Part shown: in pieces, positions 27,936 through 37,027 of the stretch
Position numbering within the stretch: position 1 is the first letter of the stretch
Layout: every line of letters starts with the position of its first letter
Assembly (NCBI GenBank): GCA_016234495.1
Contig: JACRBI010000049.1
Span: 1 to 64,000, forward strand
From: Chloroflexota bacterium
GTDB taxonomy: Bacteria > Chloroflexota > Anaerolineae > Anaerolineales > Villigracilaceae
Length of the DNA stretch: 64,000 nt
Direction of reading: 5' to 3'
Program-made: the position numbers and the translations under genes
Notes under the pieces: model-generated
What the model saw: only the letters and a program-made list of their open reading frames with translations
Databases searched by the model: none
What the model was told of the DNA's origin: nothing

Positions 27936-28883
27936 TTATTTATTCAACCCGTTCCGCACGGCATCCAGCGTTTGCAAGGCAGTGAGATTCCTCCACGGCC
28001 AGGCGCGTTCCATGTTCGCGGGGTCGTCAAAGTAATAGCTTTTACCGATGGACAAATGGAACCCGTCATTCAGACTCAGGTCAAATCCGTTGTTGGGCAG
28101 GGGATGAGCCGCCGCCCAGAAATTCCAAAGTGGAATATCGTATTCGTTGGCGATCGCGGCGATCTCGGCATTGATGCTGTGATTGCCTTCAATATTATCC
28201 GCTTTGGTGGCGAGAATCGGCACCACGCCCTGCGAAATGCTGTACTCCACGATCTGCCGCATGTAGGTCCCATATTTTTCAGCGGACTGCTGATTGAAAT
28301 TCGTCTCCATGCTGATGACGATCACAGACGGGTGATTCAATCGAATCTCGCAAGCCAGCGGGTTTTCACTTTTCTCGCATTGATCTGGATCAGCCCGCAG
28401 CGGAGAGAGAACCGCCGCCACATTGAATCCATCTTTAACCGCCAAACTCTGCCGCGAGAATGAGCCGTGATAATAATCAATCGTGGATTGCAGGTAGGCA
28501 TAATCTGATCCGAGGCTGTATTGTTTGGGATGGTCGAAGCCGACCAGAAAGAAGTCAGTGCTGACCTGGCAGTCGCCAACTTTTGAAAAGGCGTTGGGAT
28601 CATTGCCGAGTTTAAGCCCGCGGCGATAGATTTCGATCACTGTCTCGCTGACCGACGGGACGATTGGAAGAGTCATCCATTCATCCGCTGCGAGTGTCGG
28701 GCGCGGCGCGGAAGTGGGCGCTGCCGCCTTCGTCGCTGATTGAACAACTGTCGGCGCAGATTGACCCGGCGTGGCGGTCTTGTCTTTGTGAACCGGCGCG
28801 ACTGTTGTTTGAATTGCATCCGCGCCGCAGGCAGAGATCAGCAAGGCCGCCGCGCACAGAATCAAGAATTTAACTTTAAACAT
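27936..28883 (-). CDS. SGNH/GDSL-like lipoprotein in acylation operon
   Basis: Signal peptide with lipobox-like LLISACGAD; DGFHLSIGKSYY C-terminal D-x-x-H-like motif. Confidence 0.65.
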   Translation of the reverse strand: MFKVKFLILCAAALLISACGADAIQTTVAPVHKDKTATPGQSAPTVVQSATKAAAPTSAPRPTLAADEWMTLPIVPSVSETVIEIYRRGLKLGNDPNAFSKVGDCQVSTDFFLVGFDHPKQYSLGSDYAYLQSTIDYYHGSFSRQSLAVKDGFNVAAVLSPLRADPDQCEKSENPLACEIRLNHPSVIVISMETNFNQQSAEKYGTYMRQIVEYSISQGVVPILATKADNIEGNHSINAEIAAIANEYDIPLWNFWAAAHPLPNNGFDLSLNDGFHLSIGKSYYFDDPANMERAWPWRNLTALQTLDAVRNGLNK

Positions 28884-28897
28884 TCCTACTCCAAAAT

Positions 28898-29992
28898 TTA
28901 TTTACATGCCGCTGTAATGACAGGTGCAATTTTCCATGTCAGCACAGCCTCGCCCTGCGGCGTGAGATGGATCGCGCTGTTGGTAAATTCTCCCGCAGGC
29001 ACGGCATCCCAAAGATCGACATAAGCCCAATTATTCTTCAGGCTCAATTCGCTCATCATCGAACGATATTGATCATACGCCCAGCGCGGATAAAAGAAAT
29101 TATAGCGGATGTCGCTGTTTTTTCCTGCGCTGATCATCATCGGCTCATTGACAATGACGATCGGCGTATCGCCCGCCATTTTGATTCCAGTTTCGAGCGC
29201 ATTGAGCGCAAGCGAATTTTTGTCCAGCACGGGCGGCTCGAACCCGTGAAATTTCTGGTCGGCTTCAAGGTCAGTTTGCGCGGGTTCATAATCCGGCGGG
29301 TAAACCTGGTCAATGCCGGTCGCAGCCCACATCACGCCGTAGATCTGCAGGCGGAAGACATCTGCAAGCGCTCTCTGCTTCCCGATGATGGTACTCTCCC
29401 AAAATGAGTCCCGGCTAAAAGCAGGGTCATTCGCATCTACCTTAAGCCCGGAGCTGTTTGCCAGACGAAGGAGAGACTCCTCGTTGTTGGCGACCAACGG
29501 CGAAGCGATCTGCTTCTCCATTGGGAATGCTTCCAATGTCGTCAGCCAGATGACAAGGTCTGGCTGATACTCCAGCGCGCGCGAAAGAAGCAGCAGGTCT
29601 TTCGTCAACGAAATGGTCGGATACCCAAGGTTGTAAACACGGACATTTTTCCCGCAGGCAGAAATCTTCGCAGAATTAAGCTGGCCGGCGAGAGTCTCTT
29701 CGGGCTTGAGCAGCGTCCCCCAAACAGATGAATCGCCGATGAGTATCACGCGGAAATCATCATCTTGCTTTTCATCGCCGTTGATCTTGTGCGAAGCGAA
29801 CATCGCGTCCAGGTCAAACAAGCTGAGGTTATACGCTTCGGCGGAGTTCTCACCGAATGGCAATCGCTCCCGCCCGGGGAAGAGGATGTTATAGGCAGAC
29901 AACTTCCCCATTGCCGGCGGGAAGAAAGCGAACAACAGGTTGAGGATAATAAAAAGGGACAAGCCTTTGAGGATGATATTAAGTGTTTTCAT
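28898..29992 (-). CDS. SGNH-hydrolase-like membrane-anchored protein (AlgX/DltD-like role)
   Basis: N-terminal TM; VILIGDSSVWGTLLKPEETL block I; NSAIHLTPQGEAVL block V. Confidence 0.75.
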   Translation of the reverse strand: MKTLNIILKGLSLFIILNLLFAFFPPAMGKLSAYNILFPGRERLPFGENSAEAYNLSLFDLDAMFASHKINGDEKQDDDFRVILIGDSSVWGTLLKPEETLAGQLNSAKISACGKNVRVYNLGYPTISLTKDLLLLSRALEYQPDLVIWLTTLEAFPMEKQIASPLVANNEESLLRLANSSGLKVDANDPAFSRDSFWESTIIGKQRALADVFRLQIYGVMWAATGIDQVYPPDYEPAQTDLEADQKFHGFEPPVLDKNSLALNALETGIKMAGDTPIVIVNEPMMISAGKNSDIRYNFFYPRWAYDQYRSMMSELSLKNNWAYVDLWDAVPAGEFTNSAIHLTPQGEAVLTWKIAPVITAACK

Positions 29993-30050
29993 AAAATCTC
30001 ATTTACGCAGGTCACAGTCACTTTCGCGAAGCGTGTGACTGTCACCTTGA

Positions 30051-31496
30051 TTAACGTAAACCAAATAATTTCAAAAATACCTGCATCGAAGTGGAAGTTG
30101 ACGACAGGGCAAAGAATATCCAGCCAAGTGAGACGAAGTGAAAGGTAACGACAACTCCGACGGCATTCAACAGCGACTTGCGAAACGGAGTCACAGCCCA
30201 CTCCCCAGCGCGGACTTTGGTCATGTCGCCCCAGCGGTTGTGGATGAACAAGCCAAGCCCGTGCCACAGCCCCCACAGCGTGAAATTCCATGTGACGCCG
30301 TGCCAGAAGCCGATCAACAGCATCGTGGCGACTTGGGTCAGCGCGATCATGGCCGGCGCGGGCAACGGCTTTTCCCACGACCTCAGCCAGCGCGTGACCG
30401 GGTTGAAAAAATAAGCGCGGAACCATTGCGTCAATGTCATGTGCCAGTTGTTCCAGAACTGGGTCAGGTTGGGTTTGAGATATGGGGAGGCGAAGTTTTC
30501 GGGCAGGTTGATTCCGAGCAGGCGGGCAATGCCGAGCGCGATGTCGGTATAGCCGCTGAAGTCGAAGTAGATCTGGAATGCGTACGCGTAAAGCACAATC
30601 CACATCCAGCCGACAGATTTAACTTGCAGCGCATTCGTTTCGTTCAAGGCGATTAAGGCGAGAGCATCGGCCACGACAAATTTTTTGAACAAGCCAAGCA
30701 TGAAGCGCTGGCTTGCAATTAATAGTTCATCGTTTCCAAGCGCAGATGGTTTGCGCAGGTCTTTGATGAATCGTTCAATGCGGTCAATGGGACCGGCGGT
30801 GAAGGCCGGGTAGAAAATAACGTAGGTCACGTACTCGGCCAGGTCAACTGCGGGAAGGCGCCCCATTTGCCGGTCGCGCAATGTGTGGATGATACGGAAT
30901 GCTACGTAGGAGAATCCAAGCCAGCGGAAGTCAGTAATGCGCGACGAGAAAACGTCCTGTCCCGTGAGCGAGCGGAGAAAGTAAACGAGCCAGTAGGATA
31001 GGTCGGGAATTTTGATGAGCAGGAAAAGCCCAATGGTCAGGAGCAGACCGGCCGTCACCCACAGGGGGCTGCGCCAGAATGATGCGCTGAACTTCGTCAG
31101 ACGAGATAAGGCTGAGAGAGTCAGTCCGGCCACGAAAAGAATCGCGATGGTAATTTCGATTTGAGGCGGGCGGGATGGGGTGAGGAGCGAGACGAAAGGC
31201 AGGAAGCGGGTCAGGTTGAGGAGCAGAATTGTGCAGGCCAGAATTCCAGCGGTGATCCAGTTCTTTTTTTCGCGGCGCGATTCTTCGGCGGCAGTGATGT
31301 GCCAACTGAAAACTGTGATGATGAGCGTCGCAACGGGAATCCAAAAATCGAATCCGCGCAGGGGCAGGGACGGCTGCAGCCAGAAGATGACGAGTGTGCT
31401 TGCAATAAGCAGGAAGTACACGCGGCCGCGTTCGCGCATGACCAGCCCCCAGAATAATGCCGCCGCCGCGACGATCAGGATTTGAACGATCGTCAT
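30051..31496 (-). CDS. MBOAT family O-acyltransferase (AlgI/DltB-like)
   Basis: Polytopic; FDFSGYTDIALGIARLLGINLPENF, FWNNWHMTLTQWFRAYFFNP, GFWHGVTWNFTLWGLWHGLGL. Confidence 0.93.
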   Translation of the reverse strand: MTIVQILIVAAAALFWGLVMRERGRVYFLLIASTLVIFWLQPSLPLRGFDFWIPVATLIITVFSWHITAAEESRREKKNWITAGILACTILLLNLTRFLPFVSLLTPSRPPQIEITIAILFVAGLTLSALSRLTKFSASFWRSPLWVTAGLLLTIGLFLLIKIPDLSYWLVYFLRSLTGQDVFSSRITDFRWLGFSYVAFRIIHTLRDRQMGRLPAVDLAEYVTYVIFYPAFTAGPIDRIERFIKDLRKPSALGNDELLIASQRFMLGLFKKFVVADALALIALNETNALQVKSVGWMWIVLYAYAFQIYFDFSGYTDIALGIARLLGINLPENFASPYLKPNLTQFWNNWHMTLTQWFRAYFFNPVTRWLRSWEKPLPAPAMIALTQVATMLLIGFWHGVTWNFTLWGLWHGLGLFIHNRWGDMTKVRAGEWAVTPFRKSLLNAVGVVVTFHFVSLGWIFFALSSTSTSMQVFLKLFGLR

Positions 31497-31497
31497 G

Positions 31498-31614
31498 CTA
31501 AAAGCCCTGATAGATCCAGGTTGGGCTGCTGTCTGCGGTGAAGATGACGAGCGCGATCAGAATCAGGCAGAAGAGGAGGGCGAAGAGGTTTTCGCGGGAA
31601 AGGATGCGTTTCAT
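31498..31614 (-). CDS. 38-aa single-TM protein, DltX-like acyl-relay candidate
   Basis: Hand translation MKRILSRENLFALLFCLILIALVIFTADSSPTWIYQGF*; stop separated by 1 nt from the MBOAT start; C-terminal WIYQGF resembles the DltX C-terminal FIYxxF motif; absent from the supplied ORF track (too short). Confidence 0.75.
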   Translation of the reverse strand: MKRILSRENLFALLFCLILIALVIFTADSSPTWIYQGF

Positions 31615-31625
31615 AAAAAATTCTT

Positions 31626-31698
31626 AACCACGAAGAGCACAAAGTGACACGAAGGAAAACCTTAAAACCTTTGTGACCCTTAGTGACCCTTTGTGGTG
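31626..31698. repeat. Palindromic ACCACGAAG...CTTTGTGGT repeat (family B)
   Basis: Inverted arms; related copies at 9028-9093, 32986-33044, 36041-36103, 52937-53006 and intragenic 12415-12513. Confidence 0.8.
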
Positions 31699-31704
31699 AT
31701 GCTC

Positions 31705-32085
31705 TTAACGGACTCCGCAGACAAGCCAGTCGCCGCCCTGTTCAACGACCTGATAGGTGCGGGTGGACAGGTCGAGTTCTTGATTCTCGCCGTTGTAGCT
31801 GAGGATCATTTTACCCGCGCAATTGACGAGGGTCATCTGGCCATCTGTGCCCATTTCCTGACAGGCAAATCCTTCCAGAGTTGATGTCACAGCCTGGAGT
31901 GAATCCAGTTCGATCAGCGCATCCGATTCCCATTCGGCGCAGGATAGCGCGGACAGTTTATCGGCGTCGTTGGCAACGATCGCATTGACGTAGCCTTCGA
32001 CTGCTCCGACCGCAGGGTTTGACGACGCGCAGGCTGATAACATGATGCCAAGTCCGACTATACAAACGATTAAAAGTTTTTTCAT
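31705..32085 (-). CDS. Hypothetical lipoprotein
   Basis: Lipobox LGIMLSACAS at the N-terminus; no family recognised. Confidence 0.75.
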   Translation of the reverse strand: MKKLLIVCIVGLGIMLSACASSNPAVGAVEGYVNAIVANDADKLSALSCAEWESDALIELDSLQAVTSTLEGFACQEMGTDGQMTLVNCAGKMILSYNGENQELDLSTRTYQVVEQGGDWLVCGVR

Positions 32086-32208
32086 GAAATTCTCCGTGAT
32101 TGTTGAAAAACAATGGCGGATTATAGCATGGAGATATTTGCGGGAATATCTTTTCCCTTCTGTGTGGGTTTTACTACCAGACTACCAAACTAAACCAGGA
32201 GTTTCCCC

Positions 32209-32910
32209 TTGAATAATTACATCGCCCTCGTCATTACCTTTGCCCTGTCGCTGATATTTCTGCGCTCAATGGACTTCATCGCCCACCGCGGATGGATGGA
32301 CAGCAAACTCAGCCGCAAGATCATCCACATCGGCACGGGGCTGCTGTTCGTGCTGTGCTGGCTGCTTTTCAAAGACACGCCCGATGCGCGCTGGCTGGCG
32401 GCGCTCGTGCCGTTTGCAATCACTGTCCAATTTGCGTTGATCGGGCTGGGCGTCATCAAGGATGAAGCCTCTGTCAAATCCATGTCCCGCACAGGCGACC
32501 CGCGGGAAATTTTACGCGGTCCGCTATTTTACGGGATCATGTTCGTGGCGCTGACCTTGATCTACTGGAAGGATTCTCCCATTGGCATCATCGCCTTAAT
32601 GATGATGTGCGGCGGCGATGGCATTGCCGACATCGTCGGGCGGCGCGTCGCTTCGCCGAAACTGGCATGGAGCGCAGAAAAGTCCATTGCGGGAACTGTC
32701 GGCGTTTTTGCAGGCGGCTGGGTGATGTCGGTTGTAATCATCTTTGTATATATTCAAGCCGGCGTTTTCCCCGCGCCAATCACCGCTTACATTTTCCCAA
32801 TTACGGCCATTGCGCTGGCAGGCTCGTTGATCGAGTCACTGCACTTCAAGGATATTGACAACGTCACAATGACTCTGGCTTCGGCGCTGATCGGGAGTTT
32901 GTTTTTCTAA
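32209..32910 (+). CDS. Diacylglycerol/polyprenol (dolichol) kinase family membrane protein
   Basis: SRKIIHIGTGLLFVLCW, GGDGIADIVGRRVASPKLAWSAEKSIAGTVGVFAGG. Confidence 0.8.
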   Translation: MNNYIALVITFALSLIFLRSMDFIAHRGWMDSKLSRKIIHIGTGLLFVLCWLLFKDTPDARWLAALVPFAITVQFALIGLGVIKDEASVKSMSRTGDPREILRGPLFYGIMFVALTLIYWKDSPIGIIALMMMCGGDGIADIVGRRVASPKLAWSAEKSIAGTVGVFAGGWVMSVVIIFVYIQAGVFPAPITAYIFPITAIALAGSLIESLHFKDIDNVTMTLASALIGSLFF

Positions 32911-32985
32911 CGAACCTGTGCCGCGACATTTTGTACTTTTCCAAATTAAACGAGCAATAAACCTAATCTGTAAAACCCGATGCCT

Positions 32986-33044
32986 AACCACGGAGGCACG
33001 GAGAAAACCTATTAAAAACTCCGTGCCTCAGTGTCTCCGTGGTT
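32986..33044. repeat. AACCACGGAGGCACGGAG...CTCCGTGGTT palindromic repeat (family B)
   Basis: Near-perfect inverted arms between convergent genes. Confidence 0.8.
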
Positions 33045-33114
33045 CAAAATGAATTGAAAGGATTGCTCGATTTAATTGTTAATCTGCAATATGTCGCGAT
33101 TTTTGCGCAAGGCG

Positions 33115-33849
33115 CTACTCTTCATCATTCTTCAAAATCATCACCCGAAAGGCCTCGGCGAACTCGAGGCCTTTTTCTTTGCCTTCTTCCATAGCCCACT
33201 CGCGAATCCATTGATCCACTTCGTGCGTATCCGACTGGCTGATGTGCTTCTTCAGCGCTTCGATCTTGATGTCAATCGTCCCGCTGATATCCACCCACGT
33301 ATCGGATTTTTCTGCGCCGTGGATGTACAGCCGTTTGACATCATGCGGATCATGCCCCGCTTCGAGCAGGTCGGTGAAAATAAGCCTTGTTCCAGCGGAC
33401 GGGAAGACCGCGTACACGGCGGCTTCTGCGGCGGCGCGATGGTCCGGGTGGTTGATGTATCCGTTCCCGTAGAACCAGCCCGCAGGGTCGCCGGTGACGA
33501 CTGCGTCAGGTTTATAGATGCGGATGAGCCGAGTCAACTCCTTGCGTAATGCAAGGCTCGCGACGAGTTCTCCATCCGGATAATGCAGGAAGACCGTTTC
33601 AGAAATTCCAAGCACGGCATTCGCGGCTTGCTGTTCCGCCTCGCGCAGTTTTGCAAGTTCGGGTTTATAGTCTGCGCCTTTGGTGACATTGTTCGACCCG
33701 GCGTCGCCGCTGGTGATGACGACCGAAATGACCTTGCATCCCGCTTTGGCCCATTTCGCCAGAGTGCCCGCAACGGTAAAATCCTGGTCGTCAGGGTGGG
33801 CTTGAATGGACATTGCAATTTTTGGGAGATATTCTTTTTCGTTGGACAT
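33115..33849 (-). CDS. PIG-L family deacetylase
   Basis: IQAHPDDQDFTVAGTLAKWAKAG, INHPDHRAAAEAAVYAVF. Confidence 0.9.
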   Translation of the reverse strand: MSNEKEYLPKIAMSIQAHPDDQDFTVAGTLAKWAKAGCKVISVVITSGDAGSNNVTKGADYKPELAKLREAEQQAANAVLGISETVFLHYPDGELVASLALRKELTRLIRIYKPDAVVTGDPAGWFYGNGYINHPDHRAAAEAAVYAVFPSAGTRLIFTDLLEAGHDPHDVKRLYIHGAEKSDTWVDISGTIDIKIEALKKHISQSDTHEVDQWIREWAMEEGKEKGLEFAEAFRVMILKNDEE

Positions 33850-33997
33850 GGGCGTGATTTTACCCGAAGTAACGCAGGGGCGGCCCGCCCGCCAATAACA
33901 AGTTCGCCTGCATAATCATGAAGGGTCGCCCTTGCAAATCAGGAATTGAATCGTAGTAAAATAGAACGTACATTCTACTGACCCTGCGCCAGAATCG

Positions 33998-34034
33998 AAA
34001 GAGCCGGGGTCGCCTGCCCCGGCTCTTTCTTCTT
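33998..34034 (+). terminator. Strong terminator-like hairpin in the leader of the ABC transporter operon
   Basis: AAAGAGCCGGGGTCGCCTGCCCCGGCTCTTTCTTCTT. Confidence 0.7.
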
Positions 34035-34165
34035 ACAAAGGAGGAGAAGAGAAATCACCTTACGCCCGTAACTTTATCACGCGTCATCAAATAGTGCTTG
34101 ACGCATACCCTACGCCAATCAAACGATTACACAACGGTTTTTATTAACCTTTTCTAAGGAGAAAC

Positions 34166-35185
34166 ATGTCCAACTCGCTCGCAATTGAAACCCAGGGGCT
34201 TGGCCGCATCTACAAACTGCGCGGCAGTAAAAAGGAAAAGCGCAAGGAACTCGTCGCTTTGCAGGATGTCAGCTTGACGGTTCAACGCGGAGAATTGTTC
34301 GGACTCCTTGGCCCGAACGGCGCCGGCAAAACGACCCTGATCAAAGTGCTGACCACGCTTCTTTCTCCGACCTCGGGCTGGGCGCGCGTTGCAGGAGCAG
34401 ACGTCCACGCTGAACCAAACCTTGTGCGCCCGCGCATCAACATGGTTTCAGGCGGCGAGTCTTCCGGTTATGGGCTGCTGACCGTCAAAGAGAATCTGTG
34501 GATGTTCTCGCAGTTTTACGGCGCGCCGTCAAAGGAAGCCAATGAACGAATCGAAGCCCTGCTGGAAATGGTCGGCATGAAAGACAGGATGCACACAAAA
34601 TCATCCGACCTCTCGACAGGCCTGCGCCAGAAGATGAACATCGTGCGCGGATTTCTGACCGACCCCGAGGTCTTGTTCCTCGACGAGCCGACACTTGGGC
34701 TTGATGTGGGCGCATCGCGCGATGTGCGCAAATTCATCCTCGAGTGGCTGAAAGCAGACAGGGAACGCACGCTCCTGCTCACTACGCATTACATGGTCGA
34801 AGCGGACGAGTTGTGCGACCGCGTGGCCATCATCAACAAGGGACGTGTGCTGGCTTGCGATACGCCGTCCGCGTTGAAACAACGGCTGCAAAAGGATGTG
34901 ACCTTCGAGATCGAGACGAGTCCGCTCAATGGGCTGACTCCGCAAATGATGGAGTCCCAGCCCGAGGTTAAGAAAGCCGCGCTGACCGACATCGAAGGCG
35001 GCGCGCGTTGGAAGTTGTCGCTCGTGGAAGAATCCGCACTGGCGCGAGTCTTTAATCTATTTGCACAAAAAGAGATCAAGGTAATGAATCTCAACAAACG
35101 CCAGCCGACGCTCGAAGATGTGTTCGTGGATTTGGTCGGGCGCAGCATGGCAGAGGAGGAGAGCAATGAACAATCAGCAGGGTAG
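34166..35185 (+). CDS. ABC transporter ATP-binding protein
   Basis: GLLGPNGAGKTTLIKVL, LSTGLRQKMNIVRGF, LFLDEPTLGLD. Confidence 0.95.
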   Translation: MSNSLAIETQGLGRIYKLRGSKKEKRKELVALQDVSLTVQRGELFGLLGPNGAGKTTLIKVLTTLLSPTSGWARVAGADVHAEPNLVRPRINMVSGGESSGYGLLTVKENLWMFSQFYGAPSKEANERIEALLEMVGMKDRMHTKSSDLSTGLRQKMNIVRGFLTDPEVLFLDEPTLGLDVGASRDVRKFILEWLKADRERTLLLTTHYMVEADELCDRVAIINKGRVLACDTPSALKQRLQKDVTFEIETSPLNGLTPQMMESQPEVKKAALTDIEGGARWKLSLVEESALARVFNLFAQKEIKVMNLNKRQPTLEDVFVDLVGRSMAEEESNEQSAG

Positions 35186-36035
35186 GGGCGAGGCATTGAC
35201 TCGCCCGTATTCGCGCAAAGATATTGGCTGGCGCTTGTTTTTGAAGACCATCATCGCCCGCGCCTATCCGCGTTTGATCGGGCAGCAACGCGAAGTTTCG
35301 TGGCTTGTCTTCGATGTGGTCATGCCGATGCTGGGCGTGATCGCTTATGTGCTGGTCTACCGCGCATTGAACGCTCCCGAGGACTATATCGGCTTCGTGG
35401 TGATGGGCGGCGCAATGACCGCCTTTTGGATGAACGTGCTGTGGAGCATGTCCAGCCAGTTGTATTGGGAAAAGGAACAAGGCAACCTCGCGTTGTACAT
35501 CATGGCGCCGAATTCGATGATGGCGATTCTGCTCGGCATGGCGTTGGGCGGAATGCTGGCAACCGCCATGCGCGCCGTGGCTGTGACCCTGCTTGGCTCA
35601 TTCATGTTCGGTGTGACGTATGAAGTGACAAGTTACTTTCAATTGTTTTCTGTTTTCATGCTGGCGATGGCGGCATTGTACGGCATGGGCATGATGATGG
35701 CTTCAGCGTTCCTGCTGTTTGGGCGCGAAGCCTGGCACATGGCGAACCTCGCGCAGGAGCCGATCTTCCTTGCTTCGGGATTTTACTTCCCGATCAAGTC
35801 GCTGCCGTTCTGGGTGGCGGCGGGCGCTTCGATCATCCCGCTTACGCTCGGAATGGATGCGATGCGCCAGTTGATCTTCCCTTCGGGATTCCAGTTTGGC
35901 TTCATGACCGTGCGGCTGGAGATCATCATTCTGGCTGTGCTTTCGGTGGTGTTCATTGTGACGGCAAAAGTGCTGCTGGCTTACATCGAAAAAATCGCAG
36001 TCAGAGAAGGAAGAATTACGGAGAGTAGAAGATAG
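35166..36035 (+). CDS. ABC transporter permease (ABC-2 type)
   Basis: Polytopic ORF following the ATPase; start MNNQQG at 35166. Confidence 0.88.
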   Translation: MNNQQGRGEALTRPYSRKDIGWRLFLKTIIARAYPRLIGQQREVSWLVFDVVMPMLGVIAYVLVYRALNAPEDYIGFVVMGGAMTAFWMNVLWSMSSQLYWEKEQGNLALYIMAPNSMMAILLGMALGGMLATAMRAVAVTLLGSFMFGVTYEVTSYFQLFSVFMLAMAALYGMGMMMASAFLLFGREAWHMANLAQEPIFLASGFYFPIKSLPFWVAAGASIIPLTLGMDAMRQLIFPSGFQFGFMTVRLEIIILAVLSVVFIVTAKVLLAYIEKIAVREGRITESRR

Positions 36036-36040
36036 TTCTT

Positions 36041-36103
36041 AACCACGAAGGTACACAAAGGTTTAATGGTTTTCCTTAGTGACACTTTGTGTCCTTTGTG
36101 GTG
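36041..36103. repeat. AACCACGAAGG...CCTTTGTGGT palindromic repeat (family B)
   Basis: Between the two ABC permease genes. Confidence 0.8.
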
Positions 36104-36116
36104 AGAAAGGATAATT

Positions 36117-36971
36117 ATGCAAACATCAACTTCATGGCGTTCGTTTCGGATGGCGGCCTGGCTGGGCTGGCTGATCGAGTCCAATTGGACTGACCCATTC
36201 CTGTTCGCGATCTATTCCATCGTCAAGCCGCTTTCGGGCGCGGCGATTCTGGTCATCATGTACGGCATCATTTCGGGCGGCAACTTCAACACGCCGTTGT
36301 TCCCGTACATTTACCTCGGCAATGCCTTTTACATTTACGTCGGCGCGGTGATGACGGGAGTCTCCTGGGCGGTGGTGGATGACCGCGAGCATTACAAAAC
36401 TCTCAAATACATGTACATCGCCCCGATCTATATTCCCGTTTATCTTTTGGGGCGGGGCGTGGCGCGTTTTATCACCGGTTCGATCGCGGTGTTCATTACG
36501 ATCGTGGCGGGCGTATTATTTTTGAAAGTGCCGCTGCACTGGGCGGAAATAAACTGGGGACTCTTCTTCGTGACCTTGATCCTCGGGGTGGTGATGCTCG
36601 CGCTGCTGGGCCTGCTGTTGGCTGGCATCACGTTGACGGTGGCCCGCCACGAAGGCTTTATCGGCGAGGCGACTGCCGGCGCGTTGTATATTTTCAGCGG
36701 CGCTGTCTTCCCGCTGGATGTGCTGCCCGAGTGGATTCGTCCGATCGGGTATTTCATGCCGACCACCTACTGGCTCGAACTGCTGCGCCGCTCGCTGGTC
36801 GGGAACGTGGCGCAGGCCTTCCCGACTCTCGCAAATTTCAGCAACCTGCAGATCCTCGGCATCCTGCTGGGGTTGAGCATCTTCTTCGGCGTGGTCAGCA
36901 TTTGGGTGTTCAGGTATTGTGACAGCGTCGCGCGCGAACGCGGGCTGATCGACCGCACGACGAATTATTAG
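36117..36971 (+). CDS. ABC transporter permease (ABC-2 type)
   Basis: Polytopic, ABC-2 pattern IFSGAVFPLDVLPEWIRPIGYFMPTTYWLELLR. Confidence 0.9.
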   Translation: MQTSTSWRSFRMAAWLGWLIESNWTDPFLFAIYSIVKPLSGAAILVIMYGIISGGNFNTPLFPYIYLGNAFYIYVGAVMTGVSWAVVDDREHYKTLKYMYIAPIYIPVYLLGRGVARFITGSIAVFITIVAGVLFLKVPLHWAEINWGLFFVTLILGVVMLALLGLLLAGITLTVARHEGFIGEATAGALYIFSGAVFPLDVLPEWIRPIGYFMPTTYWLELLRRSLVGNVAQAFPTLANFSNLQILGILLGLSIFFGVVSIWVFRYCDSVARERGLIDRTTNY

Positions 36972-36988
36972 CGGCTGAAAAAATAAAC

Positions 36989-37026
36989 AAAAAGACTCCC
37001 GTCTTTGAAAACGGGAGTCTTTTTTT
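36989..37026. terminator. Rho-independent terminator
   Basis: AAAAAGACTCCCGTCTTTGAAAACGGGAGTCTTTTTTTG between convergent genes; A/T tracts on both sides suggest it is bidirectional. Confidence 0.9.
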
Positions 37027-37027
37027 G

